A stretch of DNA of 47,489 nucleotides, taken from assembly GCA_015066245.1 (NCBI GenBank), contig SVOS01000012.1:1-47489 (forward strand). The letters run 5' to 3'. A program made the translations under genes and the position numbers. Below are positions 7,712 to 16,679 of the stretch, in pieces. The notes under the pieces were generated by a model. The model was not told the DNA's origin and did not search any database. It saw only the letters and a list, made by a program, of their open reading frames with translations. Source of the DNA: Oscillospiraceae bacterium (GTDB lineage Bacteria > Bacillota > Clostridia > Oscillospirales > Acutalibacteraceae). The stretch's first letter is position 1. Each line of letters starts with the position of its first letter.

Positions 7712-8380
7712 TCAATTCTCCTTCGCATGTTTGGGATTTTTACCCAAGGTAATAAGCAGGTTTTCAGCCTCAACGCCATGCTCGGCAATTACCATTACCG
7801 CCTTTGTAATCTTCACTGATGCCAGAATGCTGATATCAATGGAAGAATCCGCGCCTTCGCTGAAATCTGCGTTTAAATTTACATTATATTTTTTCACATC
7901 ATTGGCGTTGCTTAATACTGCGCCTACAATGGGATAAATAACGGAATTTGCATATCCATAGATAATGGCTGTATCGGCTGCATCTTCGCCGACTATATTC
8001 ATTTTTACCTGAAGGTCTTTAATAGTCGCTATTTCAATAAAACTCTTAAGAAGATTCCAGGTGTTCTTGATGCTCACCTTAACTACATCAATAAAACCAG
8101 CAATACCTTTACTTTTATAGATACCCTCCAGAGTAGCGTCCTCATCATACTTAAGCTTTTTGCCTTTTTTCAGAAGCTTTTCTTCCTTGAGGTATTTATT
8201 GGATTCCTCGTCAGGCATAAGTACATATCTGAACCACAGATAATGAATCGAAAGCCTTACTTTATTGTCAGAATCACTGTAAGAACCTTTGATAATAAGG
8301 GGTATATTTAAAAGCCCTACCACCAGAGCAATAAAGGCGATTACCCCTAAAATAATATATAAAGCTGTCAAGGTAATCAC
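7712..8380 (-). CDS. DUF2953 membrane-anchored protein
   Basis: The 222-residue protein has one N-terminal membrane helix (about 3-30), then a soluble domain of the DUF2953 type. This family usually sits directly before ytfJ/gerW in Clostridia and Bacilli. Function is unknown; a sporulation link is inferred from context. Start choice is uncertain. The GTG at 8380 has GGAG only one base away, whereas the TTG three codons later (8371) lies 10 bases after the same GGAG and may be the true start. Confidence 0.85.
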   Translation of the reverse strand: MITLTALYIILGVIAFIALVVGLLNIPLIIKGSYSDSDNKVRLSIHYLWFRYVLMPDEESNKYLKEEKLLKKGKKLKYDEDATLEGIYKSKGIAGFIDVVKVSIKNTWNLLKSFIEIATIKDLQVKMNIVGEDAADTAIIYGYANSVIYPIVGAVLSNANDVKKYNVNLNADFSEGADSSIDISILASVKITKAVMVIAEHGVEAENLLITLGKNPKHAKEN

Positions 8381-8391
8381 ACTCCATTGAC

Positions 8392-9036
8392 TTAATCAGC
8401 AGTTGCCTCGGCTACGATTTCCTCTGCCGTTGCAGTGATAACAGTGTCATCACCATTGGTATCAAAAATGCTGAGCTGACCGTTTTCTTCTTCGGTGTTT
8501 TCCTGAGCATCAGCCTTGTCGCCTGTTTTTTCGGGAGGCTCAGGCAAATCGTCAAGACTTGAGAGAGAGAAACATCTTAGGAAGTTTTCGGTTGTACCGT
8601 AAATAAGAGGTCTGCCGGGAAGCTCAAGCCTTCCCTTTTCTTCGATTAAATCTTTTGTAGTCAGACTTCCGATAACACCGGAGCAATCTACACCTCTTAC
8701 CTGCTCTACAAAAGCCTTGGTAACGGGCTGGTTGTAGGCAATTACCGCCAAAACCTCAAGAGCCGCCTGTGAAAGAGGAGTGTTTCGTCTTAAATCCATT
8801 ACTGTACGGATTTCTTTTGCGTATTCTTTAACGCTTACCATCTGGTAGGAATTTTCAAGCTTTATGATTGTTATGCCACGCTGAGCCGCTATATATTCAG
8901 CCATAAGCTCATCAGTAAGCTTTTCGGCTTCTTTTTTTGTAAGCTCCAAAGCTGTGGCAATTCTATCTACAGCCACGGAATCTCCGCTTGCAAACAAAAT
9001 AGCCTCAATGGCACATTTATAGTTTCTGTCACTCAT
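8392..9036 (-). CDS. scpB: Segregation and condensation protein B
   Basis: The 214-residue protein has the two winged-helix domains of ScpB, with the family segment PLSQAALEVLAVIAYNQPVT and a DCSGVIGSLTTKDLIEEKGR region. The last 45 residues are an acidic tail. ScpB dimers bind ScpA and bridge SMC heads in the condensin complex. Its ATG overlaps the scpA TGA (ATGA), which fits coupled synthesis of complex partners. Confidence 0.97.
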   Translation of the reverse strand: MSDRNYKCAIEAILFASGDSVAVDRIATALELTKKEAEKLTDELMAEYIAAQRGITIIKLENSYQMVSVKEYAKEIRTVMDLRRNTPLSQAALEVLAVIAYNQPVTKAFVEQVRGVDCSGVIGSLTTKDLIEEKGRLELPGRPLIYGTTENFLRCFSLSSLDDLPEPPEKTGDKADAQENTEEENGQLSIFDTNGDDTVITATAEEIVAEATAD

Positions 9037-9758
9037 TTTTTCTTATCCTCCAACATCCTGACAACGGCAGTATCACCGTCGCCATCTACCACAACTCGCT
9101 TGCCCTTTACAAGCTCCAACACCGCCAGGAAGGTTGCAACCAAGTCGCTTTTTCCGTCGCAAGCATCAAAAAGCGATGTGTAGCTTATGTTCTTTTTGTG
9201 CCAGAGTCTTCTCATAACACGGATAATTCGGGAGTTAACTGAGATGATCTTTCTCTCCACAATGCCCGAAAAAGCCTCTTTGGGCGGTGGCAGCTTACGC
9301 TTGCCCCTGCCAACTGCAGTTGTATATGCCTTGGCAATATCCATCGAGGGATGTATGCGGTTGTAAGTAAGGTCAAATTCAACAGGAGAGGGTTGACGAT
9401 AAAAAGTATCAAAGTTAACCATAGTCGCAAGTTTAGCTGCTGCCTGACGACACTGCTGATATTCTATAAGCTGTCCCTGAAGCTCTCGTTTAAGCTCCTG
9501 AGCCTCTTCCTCGTACTTTGGCAGAAGCATAACGGATTTAATATATACAAGTCGGCTTGCCATCTCAAGAAATTCAGAGGCAATGTCCATATCCTGCTCT
9601 TCCATTTTGCTTATCTGCTCAAGATACTGCTCTAACAGAAGAGAAATCTTTATGTCGTAAATATCAATTTTATTCTTTGAAATCAGCAGTAAAAGCAAAT
9701 CAAGAGGACCTTCAAAGGCATCTAATTTGTAATTAAGCTGTGTACTTGTATCTGCCAA
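9033..9758 (-). CDS. scpA: Segregation and condensation protein A (kleisin)
   Basis: ScpA is recognised by LDAFEGPLDLLLLLISKNKIDIYDI near the N-terminus and a C-terminal winged helix that binds the SMC head. A TTG at 9758, 6 bases after GGAGGTG, is chosen as the start, giving 241 residues. Earlier in-frame TTG and GTG codons overlap the SD itself. The gene lies between the M50 protease and scpB. Confidence 0.95.
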   Translation of the reverse strand: MADTSTQLNYKLDAFEGPLDLLLLLISKNKIDIYDIKISLLLEQYLEQISKMEEQDMDIASEFLEMASRLVYIKSVMLLPKYEEEAQELKRELQGQLIEYQQCRQAAAKLATMVNFDTFYRQPSPVEFDLTYNRIHPSMDIAKAYTTAVGRGKRKLPPPKEAFSGIVERKIISVNSRIIRVMRRLWHKKNISYTSLFDACDGKSDLVATFLAVLELVKGKRVVVDGDGDTAVVRMLEDKKK

Positions 9759-9776
9759 GAAAGTCACCTCCAAAAG

Positions 9777-10517
9777 TTAAAACAATGCAGATATTGCGGC
9801 GTTATAGATAAGGTCGCCGAGATTGTTGCCGAAAAGGCAGATGTTTACGAAGAAATCTGTTATTCCTCCGAGAGCTCCCGAACGAGAAAGCATAATAATC
9901 ACACCATAGATGATGATATATGCATATCTCTGGAGCTGATTGATGAAGTCTATTGCTTTGTAAGGCAGGAATAAATACAAAACCTTGCTGCCGTCAAGAG
10001 GAGGCAGAGGAATAAGGTTGAATATTGCAAGTGAAACATTGATTGCAAGGAAATTATACAAAAATAAAATCAGATAGTAGAACACCTGTGCCACAAGAGT
10101 ATCTTCGCCCAATTCATAAAAGTAGAGGAAAAACTCTTTTGGTGCCAGATTAATTGTAAGTATAAGTGCCGCACCCGAAATTAATGCACAAATAAAATTC
10201 GAAAGCGGTCCCGCAAAAGCGGTGAGTGCCATGCCAACTTTGGGGTTCTTAAAATTTCTCGGGTCAATGGGTACAGGCTTTGCCCAACCAAAGCCCAGAA
10301 GCAACAGACACAACGCACCCAAGGGGTCTACATGGGACAAAGGATTGAATGTAAGTCTGCCTCTGTGTTTTATGGATTTATCTCCAAGTAAATAAGCCGC
10401 TCCTGCGTGTGCAAATTCGTGTATAGGCAAAACAAGAAAAACTATTACTAAAATTACCAGAATATGAATTATAGCTGTTTCAAGGGTAAGATTACCTCGT
10501 AGAAGTTCGGAAAGCAC
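9777..10517 (-). CDS. Site-2 protease family membrane metalloprotease (M50)
   Basis: The 246-residue polytopic protein has HEFAH with zinc ligands H33 and H37 and catalytic E34. The third zinc ligand D175 is in LIPLPPLDGSKVL. Helices surround both motifs. It belongs to the short YwhC/Rip-like group without a PDZ domain, which sits next to scpA in many Firmicutes; substrates are unknown. The start is GTG at 10517, 7 bases after GAGGTG. An in-frame GTG 13 codons earlier lacks an SD. It is first in the operon, about 70 bases after the promoter at 10593-10621. Confidence 0.92.
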   Translation of the reverse strand: MLSELLRGNLTLETAIIHILVILVIVFLVLPIHEFAHAGAAYLLGDKSIKHRGRLTFNPLSHVDPLGALCLLLLGFGWAKPVPIDPRNFKNPKVGMALTAFAGPLSNFICALISGAALILTINLAPKEFFLYFYELGEDTLVAQVFYYLILFLYNFLAINVSLAIFNLIPLPPLDGSKVLYLFLPYKAIDFINQLQRYAYIIIYGVIIMLSRSGALGGITDFFVNICLFGNNLGDLIYNAAISALF

Positions 10518-10592
10518 AAACAAACACCTCGGAATAATAAAAAATGCAACAAACACTACCCGATTTTAAAGTAGATAAACTATTACAGAGTA

Positions 10593-10621
10593 ATTATATA
10601 ATAACTCTTTGAAAAAAACAA
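10593..10621 (-). promoter_or_regulatory. Promoter of the M50-scpAB-gerW-dacF operon
   Basis: TTGTTT (10616-10621), 17 bases, then a perfect TATAAT (10593-10598) on the minus strand. It diverges from the rpmB promoter, the two -35 boxes being 21 bases apart. Confidence 0.75.
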
Positions 10622-10642
10622 GAAAACTTTTTGAAAAAACAC

Positions 10643-10671
10643 TTGCAATTTTTTTTGAATTCTGTTATTAT
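10643..10671 (+). promoter_or_regulatory. Promoter of rpmB with palindrome over the -10
   Basis: TTGCAA (10643-10648), 17 bases, TATTAT (10666-10671). A 7-1-7 perfect inverted repeat, CTGTTATTATAACAG (10662-10676), covers the -10 box. Confidence 0.75.
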
Positions 10672-10717
10672 AACAGAGTTACAAAAGAAATTATGCCTTT
10701 TAAGGAGGTGCAAACGC

Positions 10718-10906
10718 ATGGCAAAATGTGATTTCTGTGGCAAGGATGTTAAGTTCGGCATCAAGGTTTCCCACTCACACAGACGCTCAAACAGAACTTG
10801 GAAGCCCAATGTTCAGAGGGTAAAAGCAATCGTTGACGGTTCTCCCAAGCATGTTTATGCTTGCACCCGTTGCTTGCGTTCAGGCAAGGTACAGAGAGCT
10901 ATCTAA
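10718..10906 (+). CDS. rpmB: 50S ribosomal protein L28 (zinc-ribbon type)
   Basis: The 62-residue L28 begins MAKCDFCGKD, with AAGGAGGTG 7 bases before the ATG. C4, C7, C49 and C52 form two CxxC pairs, so this is the zinc-binding form. The SHSHRRSNRTWKPN segment is the rRNA-binding core of the family. It is monocistronic, with its own promoter and a terminator at 10967-10994. Confidence 0.98.
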   Translation: MAKCDFCGKDVKFGIKVSHSHRRSNRTWKPNVQRVKAIVDGSPKHVYACTRCLRSGKVQRAI

Positions 10907-10918
10907 TCATGACCAAAA

Positions 10919-10946
10919 GCTTCAGCTTTCTCAGGGGAGCTGAAGC
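10919..10946 (+). other. Hairpin downstream of rpmB
   Basis: GCTTCAGCT (10919-10927) and AGCTGAAGC (10938-10946) form a perfect 9-bp stem with a 10-base loop, 12 bases after the stop. No T tract follows, so it is not a classical terminator. It may protect the 3' end. Confidence 0.6.
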
Positions 10947-10966
10947 AAATATGATTACAAACTCAG

Positions 10967-10994
10967 CCGAAAGCTATAAGCTTTCGGTTTTTTT
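10967..10994 (+). terminator. Terminator of rpmB
   Basis: A perfect 9-bp stem CCGAAAGCT / AGCTTTCGG with a 3-base loop, followed by seven T (10988-10994). Confidence 0.92.
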
Positions 10995-11020
10995 GTTGTC
11001 AATCGCGACAGACTTTATAA

Positions 11021-11054
11021 AAAACGAGGAATCTATAATCAGATTCCTCGTTTT
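11021..11054 (-). terminator. Terminator of alaS
   Basis: A perfect 14-bp stem (AAAACGAGGAATCT with AGATTCCTCGTTTT, loop 6) starts 4 bases after the alaS stop. The 3' arm on the minus strand runs into TTTTTTATAAAG. Confidence 0.92.
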
Positions 11055-11057
11055 CTA

Positions 11058-13688
11058 TTACATAGTTTTTTCTTTAATTGTATTTACAAAAGCAGCGAGA
11101 GCCTCGTCTACCTTTGATGCATCCTTACCGCCTGCCATAGCCATATCAGGCTTGCCGCCGCCGTTACCGCCTGTAAGCTGAGCAGCAGCCTTTACAAGGT
11201 CACCTGCTTTGATGCCCTTAGCGATTGCATCTTTACCCACAGCACAAGCAAATGTCAGCTTAGCACCGTTTACGCTTGCAAGCAATACTGCAGATGCAGA
11301 AGCCTTGTCTGTTACTCTTGCGCACATTGTCTTGAGCATTTCGCCCTCAACGCCCTCAAATTTCTCTGCAAGAACTTTAACGCCACCGATTTCCTCTGCT
11401 GCATCAATGAGAGAGTCCATCTGGTATGCTACCATCTTCTGCTCCAGCTCCGCAATCTTCTTGTCCTTAGCCTTAAGCTCCTCAGAAACCTTCTCACAAC
11501 CTGCAGCTAAATCCTTAACGGAATTGAGCTTGAGTGCAGTTGCACTCTTTGCCATCTCAGAAAGTGAATTCTGGAGCATATCAAGAACGCCTGTACCTGT
11601 TACGGCATCAATTCTTCTTACGCCTGCAGCTACGGAGCCCTCCTGACGAATCTTGAAGAGACCAAGCTTTGCAGTGTTATCTACATGTGTACCGCCACAA
11701 AGCTCAACGGAGAAGTCATCTGCCTTAACAACTCTTACAACATCGCCGTATTTCTCACCGAAAAGTGCCATTGCACCCATTTTCTTAGCTTCGTCAATGG
11801 GCATTTCTGTGGATGTAACAGTGTATGCTTTGAGAATTTCCTCATTCACAAGAGATTCAACCTTCTGAAGCTCCTCAGCAGTAAGAGCTGAGAAATGAGT
11901 AAAGTCAAAACGAACGGAACCCTCTGTAACAAGCTGACCTGCCTGCTCAACGTGATTGCCAAGAACTTTTCTTAATGCAGCCTGGAGAAGATGTGCTGCT
12001 GTGTGATTACGCTTGATTGCGTTTCTGCGCTCTGTGTCGATAAATGCCTTTGCACAATCATCAACCGCAAAGCTGCCCTTTACTACCTCACCTGTATGCA
12101 TAAAGATGCCTGCAGGGTCTTTGGTTGTATTTGTAACCTTAAACTCGGTTTCACCGATTTTTATGATACCTGTGTCGCCTATCTGACCACCGCTCTCTGC
12201 GTAGAAAGGAGTTTTGTCAAGAACAACAATAGCCTTGTCGCCTTCGGCAGCAGCATTCTCACGCTCACCGTTAACAATAAGAGCAAGAACTTTTGCGTCA
12301 CACTCTGTATCTGTGTAGCCTACAAACTCGGTTGCAGGAATATCTGCAAGGTCAACTGCATCAGAAAGCCATGCATCAGCACCTGCGTCTTTTCTTGCGG
12401 CACGAGAACGCTTTTTCTGCTCTGTAAGGAGCTCATAGAAACGGTCTGTGTCAACCTCAATGCCTTTTTCTGCAAGGATTTCCTTGGTAAGGTCAATGGG
12501 GAAGCCGAATGTGTCGTTAAGCTTAAAAGCATCCTCACCTGAAAGCACCTTGATATCGCCTGATGCAATAATAGAGTCAAGCATTGCAAAGCCTTGCTCA
12601 ACGGTTTTTGCAAAGTTTTCTTCCTCAACTCTGATAAGTTTCTTGATAAACTCCTCTTTCTCCTTAAGTTCGGGGTATGCACTTTCGTTTTCTTTGATAA
12701 CTGTAGAGCAAACCTCATAGAGGAAGGGCTTTGTGTAGCCTAAAAGTCTGCCATGACGTGCGGCACGTCTTAAAAGACGTCTTAAAACGTAGCCTCTGCC
12801 TTCGTTAGAGGGCATAACACCGTCGCCAATCATAAATGTTGTGCTGCGGATGTGATCTGTAATAACTCTGAGTGAGATATCGTTTTTGTCATCCTTGCCG
12901 TACTCAACACCTGTAATAGCAGAGATATGCTTCATGATGTTCTGAACTGTGTCAACCAGGAAAAGGTTGTCCACGCCCTGCATTACACAAGCAAGACGCT
13001 CAAGACCCATACCTGTGTCAATGTTAGGATGCTCAAGGGGTGTGTATGTACCCTTGCCGTCGCTCTCAAACTGAGTAAATACAAGATTCCAGACCTCTAC
13101 AAAACGGTCGCACTCGCAACCAACCTTACAGTCGGGAGAGCCGCAGCCCTTCTCGGGACCTCTGTCAAAATAAATCTCAGAGCAAGGACCGCAGGGACCT
13201 GAGCCGTGCTCCCAGAAGTTATCTTCTTTGCCCATACGAACCATGTGAGAGGGATCTACACCACGCTCTTTTGTCCAGATGTCAAAAGCCTCATCGTCAT
13301 CCTGATATACAGAAACGTAGAGAAGCTCCTTGGGCATTTCGAGAACCTCTGTAAAGAACTCCCAAGCCCACTCTGTTGCCTCACGCTTGAAGTAATCACC
13401 GAAAGAGAAGTTACCAAGCATCTCAAAATATGTGCCGTGGCGAGCAGTGATACCAACACGCTCGATATCGGGAGTACGGATACACTTCTGGCAGGTTGTT
13501 ACTCTTGTTCTGGGGGGAGTAACCTCGCCTGTAAAATACTTTTTCATAGGAGCCATACCGCTGTTGATAAGCAGAAGGCTGTTGTCGTCTTTAGGAATAA
13601 GAGGGAAGCTCTGAAGTCTTAAGCAACCTTTGCTCTCCATGAAACTCAGAAAGCTTTCTCTTAATTCGTTAACGCCCATCCATTTCAT
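11058..13688 (-). CDS. alaS: Alanyl-tRNA synthetase
   Basis: The 876-residue class II synthetase is complete. The aminoacylation domain (about 1-400) has NSGMAPMKKYF and the class II motifs. A SAD editing domain follows with zinc-site residues H562, H566, C664 and H668 (HTAAH and CGGTH). The DHHA1-type C-terminal domain ends with GGNGGGKPDMAMAGG. It charges tRNA-Ala and clears mischarged Ser and Gly. The start is ATG at 13688, preceded by AGGAAG. Transcription starts at its own promoter, with a T-box leader between. Confidence 0.98.
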   Translation of the reverse strand: MKWMGVNELRESFLSFMESKGCLRLQSFPLIPKDDNSLLLINSGMAPMKKYFTGEVTPPRTRVTTCQKCIRTPDIERVGITARHGTYFEMLGNFSFGDYFKREATEWAWEFFTEVLEMPKELLYVSVYQDDDEAFDIWTKERGVDPSHMVRMGKEDNFWEHGSGPCGPCSEIYFDRGPEKGCGSPDCKVGCECDRFVEVWNLVFTQFESDGKGTYTPLEHPNIDTGMGLERLACVMQGVDNLFLVDTVQNIMKHISAITGVEYGKDDKNDISLRVITDHIRSTTFMIGDGVMPSNEGRGYVLRRLLRRAARHGRLLGYTKPFLYEVCSTVIKENESAYPELKEKEEFIKKLIRVEEENFAKTVEQGFAMLDSIIASGDIKVLSGEDAFKLNDTFGFPIDLTKEILAEKGIEVDTDRFYELLTEQKKRSRAARKDAGADAWLSDAVDLADIPATEFVGYTDTECDAKVLALIVNGERENAAAEGDKAIVVLDKTPFYAESGGQIGDTGIIKIGETEFKVTNTTKDPAGIFMHTGEVVKGSFAVDDCAKAFIDTERRNAIKRNHTAAHLLQAALRKVLGNHVEQAGQLVTEGSVRFDFTHFSALTAEELQKVESLVNEEILKAYTVTSTEMPIDEAKKMGAMALFGEKYGDVVRVVKADDFSVELCGGTHVDNTAKLGLFKIRQEGSVAAGVRRIDAVTGTGVLDMLQNSLSEMAKSATALKLNSVKDLAAGCEKVSEELKAKDKKIAELEQKMVAYQMDSLIDAAEEIGGVKVLAEKFEGVEGEMLKTMCARVTDKASASAVLLASVNGAKLTFACAVGKDAIAKGIKAGDLVKAAAQLTGGNGGGKPDMAMAGGKDASKVDEALAAFVNTIKEKTM

Positions 13689-13737
13689 AACTATTCTTCC
13701 TTTCTATATTTCATAATTCTTATTTAGAATAATAAAA

Positions 13738-13969
13738 AGCCCTTGTCCCCAAAAACAGGGACAAGAGCTAAAACTCCTGCGGTACCACCCTGATTGATAA
13801 AGCTAAATGCTTTATCCTCTCAAGATTCCTTAACGCGGAAAACGCCGTATTCATCACACGGAGCTCGGGGTTGGCCGTCAAAGTAGCTTTAAGATACATT
13901 TCACCACACTGTACCCTCTCTTTGTAAAGCTTTAAGTTAACTCGACCCGTCAAAGCCTTTGGATTTACC
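13738..13969 (-). promoter_or_regulatory. T-box leader (alanine specific) upstream of alaS
   Basis: The signature AGGGTGGTACCGCAG is at 13777-13791 on the minus strand. After it comes a terminator: GCTCTTGTCCC pairs with GGGACAAGGGC across 13738-13768 and runs into TTTTTATT. Upstream, an AGAGAG element (about 13916-13922) and a stem I region contain AAAGCTAC, whose GCT (13885-13887) is the likely specifier codon for alanine. Uncharged tRNA-Ala would stabilise the antiterminator and let alaS be read. The T-box and terminator are seen directly; the exact specifier is inferred. Confidence 0.93.
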
Positions 13970-13975
13970 TAAGAT

Positions 13976-14004
13976 ATTAAATCACAAATTTTCTATATTG
14001 TCAA
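13976..14004 (-). promoter_or_regulatory. Promoter of the alaS T-box transcript
   Basis: Consensus TTGACA (13999-14004), 17 bases, TTTAAT (13976-13981). The -35 overlaps the stop codon of the upstream U32 gene. The start would be near 13969. Confidence 0.85.
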
Positions 14005-15230
14005 TGCTTTTTGACTCTCAGCATTGAACCTGCAGGGATATTTTTATCTGTAGTAAGAGTAAGCCTTTCCATAGGATGGGGAGTGCTTTCTACACTCTCC
14101 CCTCTTTCGTTGACAAGAGAAAGCGCCTTTGTCTCAAACGCATAGCCAGAAGGCGGAAGAACATCAATTATATCACCGACAAAAAACTTGTTACGCTGAG
14201 TGATAACACTCTCGTTACCATCGGACTCTTCACAGAATGCCACTAAATCGTAGTGGCGGATATAGCCGCCGCTCTCGGTATTCTGACCGGGCTCGGTACC
14301 CATATAAAAGCCTGTGCTGTAGGCTCTGTGGCTAATTTTCTCGAGCTCTTCTTTTATCCAAGGACTCAGGGTATACTCGCCCTCTTTATGAGCAAGATAC
14401 TCGTCTACTGCCTTGCGGTAAGCATTGGTTGTTACAGATGTATAATAAGCGGTTTTTGCTCTGCCCTCTATCTTAAGGCTCGAAACACCTGCTTTAATAA
14501 GCTCAGGTATATGCTCAATCATACACATATCTTTTGAGTTATATAGGAAGGTACCACCGTCTCTTTCTTCAACAGGAAAGAACTGACCTTCCCTGTTTTC
14601 CTCGTAAAGATGGTACTTCCATCTGCAGGGCTGAGCACAGTCTCCGCGGTTTGCGTCTCTGCCTGTCAAATAGCTTGAAATAAGGCATCTGCCAGAAAAA
14701 GACACACACATAGCACCGTGTACAAAGCACTCTATTTCAAGATCTTTTGGAACTCTTGCTCTGATTTCTGCAATTTCTTCGAGAGAAAGCTCACGGGCAA
14801 GAACAACTCTTTCGGCACCCATATTGTAAAACGCATTTGCAGTTTCGTGGTTAACGATACCTGCCTGGGTGGAAATGTGACGTGCTACCTTTGGGGCATA
14901 TTTTTTGGCAAGCTCAAAAACGCCTAAATCAGCAACGATAAAAGCATCAACGCCTACACTTTCGGCATATCTGAGAAACTCTGGCATACGCTCTATCTGG
15001 TCATAACGAGGCAAGGTGTTGCAGGTAAGGTAAAGCTTTTTGCCTGCTGCGTGTACCTTCTGAGCCGCGATTTCAAGGCCCTCTTTATCAAAATTCTTGG
15101 GGGCAGTACGCATACCGAACTCAGTATATGCAAGATACACCGCATCCGCACCGAACCTGAGTGCTGCGTCCAGTGCTTCCATATCACCTGCAGGAGACAG
15201 AACCTCGGGTATTAATAATTTATCATTCAT
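14001..15230 (-). CDS. Peptidase U32 family protein (TrhP/RlhA-like RNA hydroxylation factor)
   Basis: The 409-residue protein opens with the family signature PEVLSPAGDMEALDAALRFGADAVYL and carries the U32 cysteine cluster: FVHGAMCVSFSGRCLISSY, then CAQPC. Family members TrhP and RlhA hydroxylate uridine or cytidine in tRNA or rRNA with prephenate and an Fe-S cluster; older names call them collagenase-like proteases. The C-terminal beta-barrel is present. The start ATG overlaps the mltG stop (TAATG). It ends the thyX-mltG operon. Confidence 0.88.
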   Translation of the reverse strand: MNDKLLIPEVLSPAGDMEALDAALRFGADAVYLAYTEFGMRTAPKNFDKEGLEIAAQKVHAAGKKLYLTCNTLPRYDQIERMPEFLRYAESVGVDAFIVADLGVFELAKKYAPKVARHISTQAGIVNHETANAFYNMGAERVVLARELSLEEIAEIRARVPKDLEIECFVHGAMCVSFSGRCLISSYLTGRDANRGDCAQPCRWKYHLYEENREGQFFPVEERDGGTFLYNSKDMCMIEHIPELIKAGVSSLKIEGRAKTAYYTSVTTNAYRKAVDEYLAHKEGEYTLSPWIKEELEKISHRAYSTGFYMGTEPGQNTESGGYIRHYDLVAFCEESDGNESVITQRNKFFVGDIIDVLPPSGYAFETKALSLVNERGESVESTPHPMERLTLTTDKNIPAGSMLRVKKH

Positions 15231-16642
15231 TATGCTAAGCCTGCCTCTACAAGATTTGCCTGATGCTCTGCGAAGGTTTCGGCATAATAAGATGTCTGGG
15301 CACCGTCTGCACCGTCACCATGACAGAAATAGAAGTAGTTTGTGTTGTTTGGAGCCACAGCCGCAGTAAGGGCATCAAGACCGGGAGAACAAATTGCTCC
15401 GGGAGGTAAGCCCTCTGAATTATATGTTTCGTAAGCACTATCAAAGTCTTCTCGGATATCTTCGGGGATTTCCTCAAAAGATGAGTAGGGATAGAACTGA
15501 GTGGAATCCATACCAAGAGTATGGATGTCTCTCTCGGCACCGCGCTCAAGACGATTCTTGATAACGGAAGATACGTTGAACATATCCTCAATATTTGCTG
15601 CTTCACCCTGAACAATTGACGCACGGTTTACAAGCTCATCAATAGAGAGACCGCTTCTCAGTGCCAGGTCTCTTATGGTCATAGTTTCTGTATAGCCAGC
15701 AGCATCAACCTTGGTTTCATTAATCTTAACATCAAAGTTATCAAGGAATCTGGAAATTGTAAGAGCAGGATCTTCATCAACATAAAATTCGTAGGTATCG
15801 GGGAACAAATAACCCTCAAGCTTATAGATTCTGTCTTCGTCTGCCTCAATCTCAGCAAGGAAGTCATATTCTTCATCAAAATCATTGCTTTTACAAAGGT
15901 TAAGGAACTTCTCTTTATCGGATGTTACACCTGCACTGTAAAGCTTGTCGGCAACCTCAAGAACAGTAACACCTTCGGTAAACTGAAGTGTAATTGTAGT
16001 TTTGCGGTTGTCGATATTTCTAAGGTAATTTACAACTCCAAGATAGTCCTTGTTGGTTGCAACTTCATAGACACCGGGCTCGATTTCGTCACCCTTGCCT
16101 GTTAAATCAAGGAACATAGAAAAGAACAAGGCTGAATCAACAACGCCTTTGCTTTCCAGCTTTTTTGCAATGTCATCAGCATCGTCTTCCTTGGCAACAA
16201 TTATTGTAACCATTTCCTCGGATGTGCGGTTAACGGCAAATACATCGTTAAAACCTGACACAAAAAACTCAGCAACAACAGCAGACAGAATAAGTATCAG
16301 CAATAACCATGAGATACGGAAAATCTTTTTATTTCTGCCTGACTTGATACGATTCACCTTTCTGGCTTCTCTTTTTTCGGCACGCAGAGTCTTCTTTGAC
16401 TCGCGCTCAATCTGCGCACGGGTTGATTCGTTGCTGAAGGATGTGATTTCGTTTGAGGAATCTTCGTTGTCGGAAGATGATGTGATGTTTTCGGAAGAAA
16501 CTGCATCCTCATTCTCAAATTTAAGCACATCAGGCTCGTCGTCAATATTGAGCTTAAATTCAGCCGCACGCTTTCTGCGATAAAGCTTTATCTGCTCATT
16601 TTCTTCACTTTGTAACCTGTTTTTAGGATTCATATCGCTCAT
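15230..16642 (-). CDS. mltG: Endolytic transglycosylase MltG
   Basis: The protein has a long charged cytoplasmic N-terminus (1-105), one membrane helix (about 108-128) and an external YceG domain. LysM-like strands run from about 140, LEGYLFPDTYEF is at 275-286, and catalytic E347 is in ASIVQGEA. MltG cuts nascent glycan strands and sets their length. Most relatives read ExE here; the first Glu is Gln, but the second, which aligns with E. coli E218 by my recollection, is kept. The C-terminal GLPPGAICSPGLDALTAA motif is intact. Confidence 0.94.
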   Translation of the reverse strand: MSDMNPKNRLQSEENEQIKLYRRKRAAEFKLNIDDEPDVLKFENEDAVSSENITSSSDNEDSSNEITSFSNESTRAQIERESKKTLRAEKREARKVNRIKSGRNKKIFRISWLLLILILSAVVAEFFVSGFNDVFAVNRTSEEMVTIIVAKEDDADDIAKKLESKGVVDSALFFSMFLDLTGKGDEIEPGVYEVATNKDYLGVVNYLRNIDNRKTTITLQFTEGVTVLEVADKLYSAGVTSDKEKFLNLCKSNDFDEEYDFLAEIEADEDRIYKLEGYLFPDTYEFYVDEDPALTISRFLDNFDVKINETKVDAAGYTETMTIRDLALRSGLSIDELVNRASIVQGEAANIEDMFNVSSVIKNRLERGAERDIHTLGMDSTQFYPYSSFEEIPEDIREDFDSAYETYNSEGLPPGAICSPGLDALTAAVAPNNTNYFYFCHGDGADGAQTSYYAETFAEHQANLVEAGLA

Positions 16643-16679
16643 AGCTACTATCCTTTCCTGAAAGTATATAAAAAGCGCT

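Noticed and set aside
11991..12542. Long open frames opposite alaS, and similar frames opposite oadA, uvrA and rnj
   Set aside because: They are antisense to well-conserved genes, have no SD or recognisable domain, and follow from the codon usage of the real gene.
15230..16642. Catalytically dead MltG because ASIVEKE reads ASIVQGE
   Set aside because: By my count against E. coli MltG the catalytic Glu is the second acidic position, which is kept (E347).
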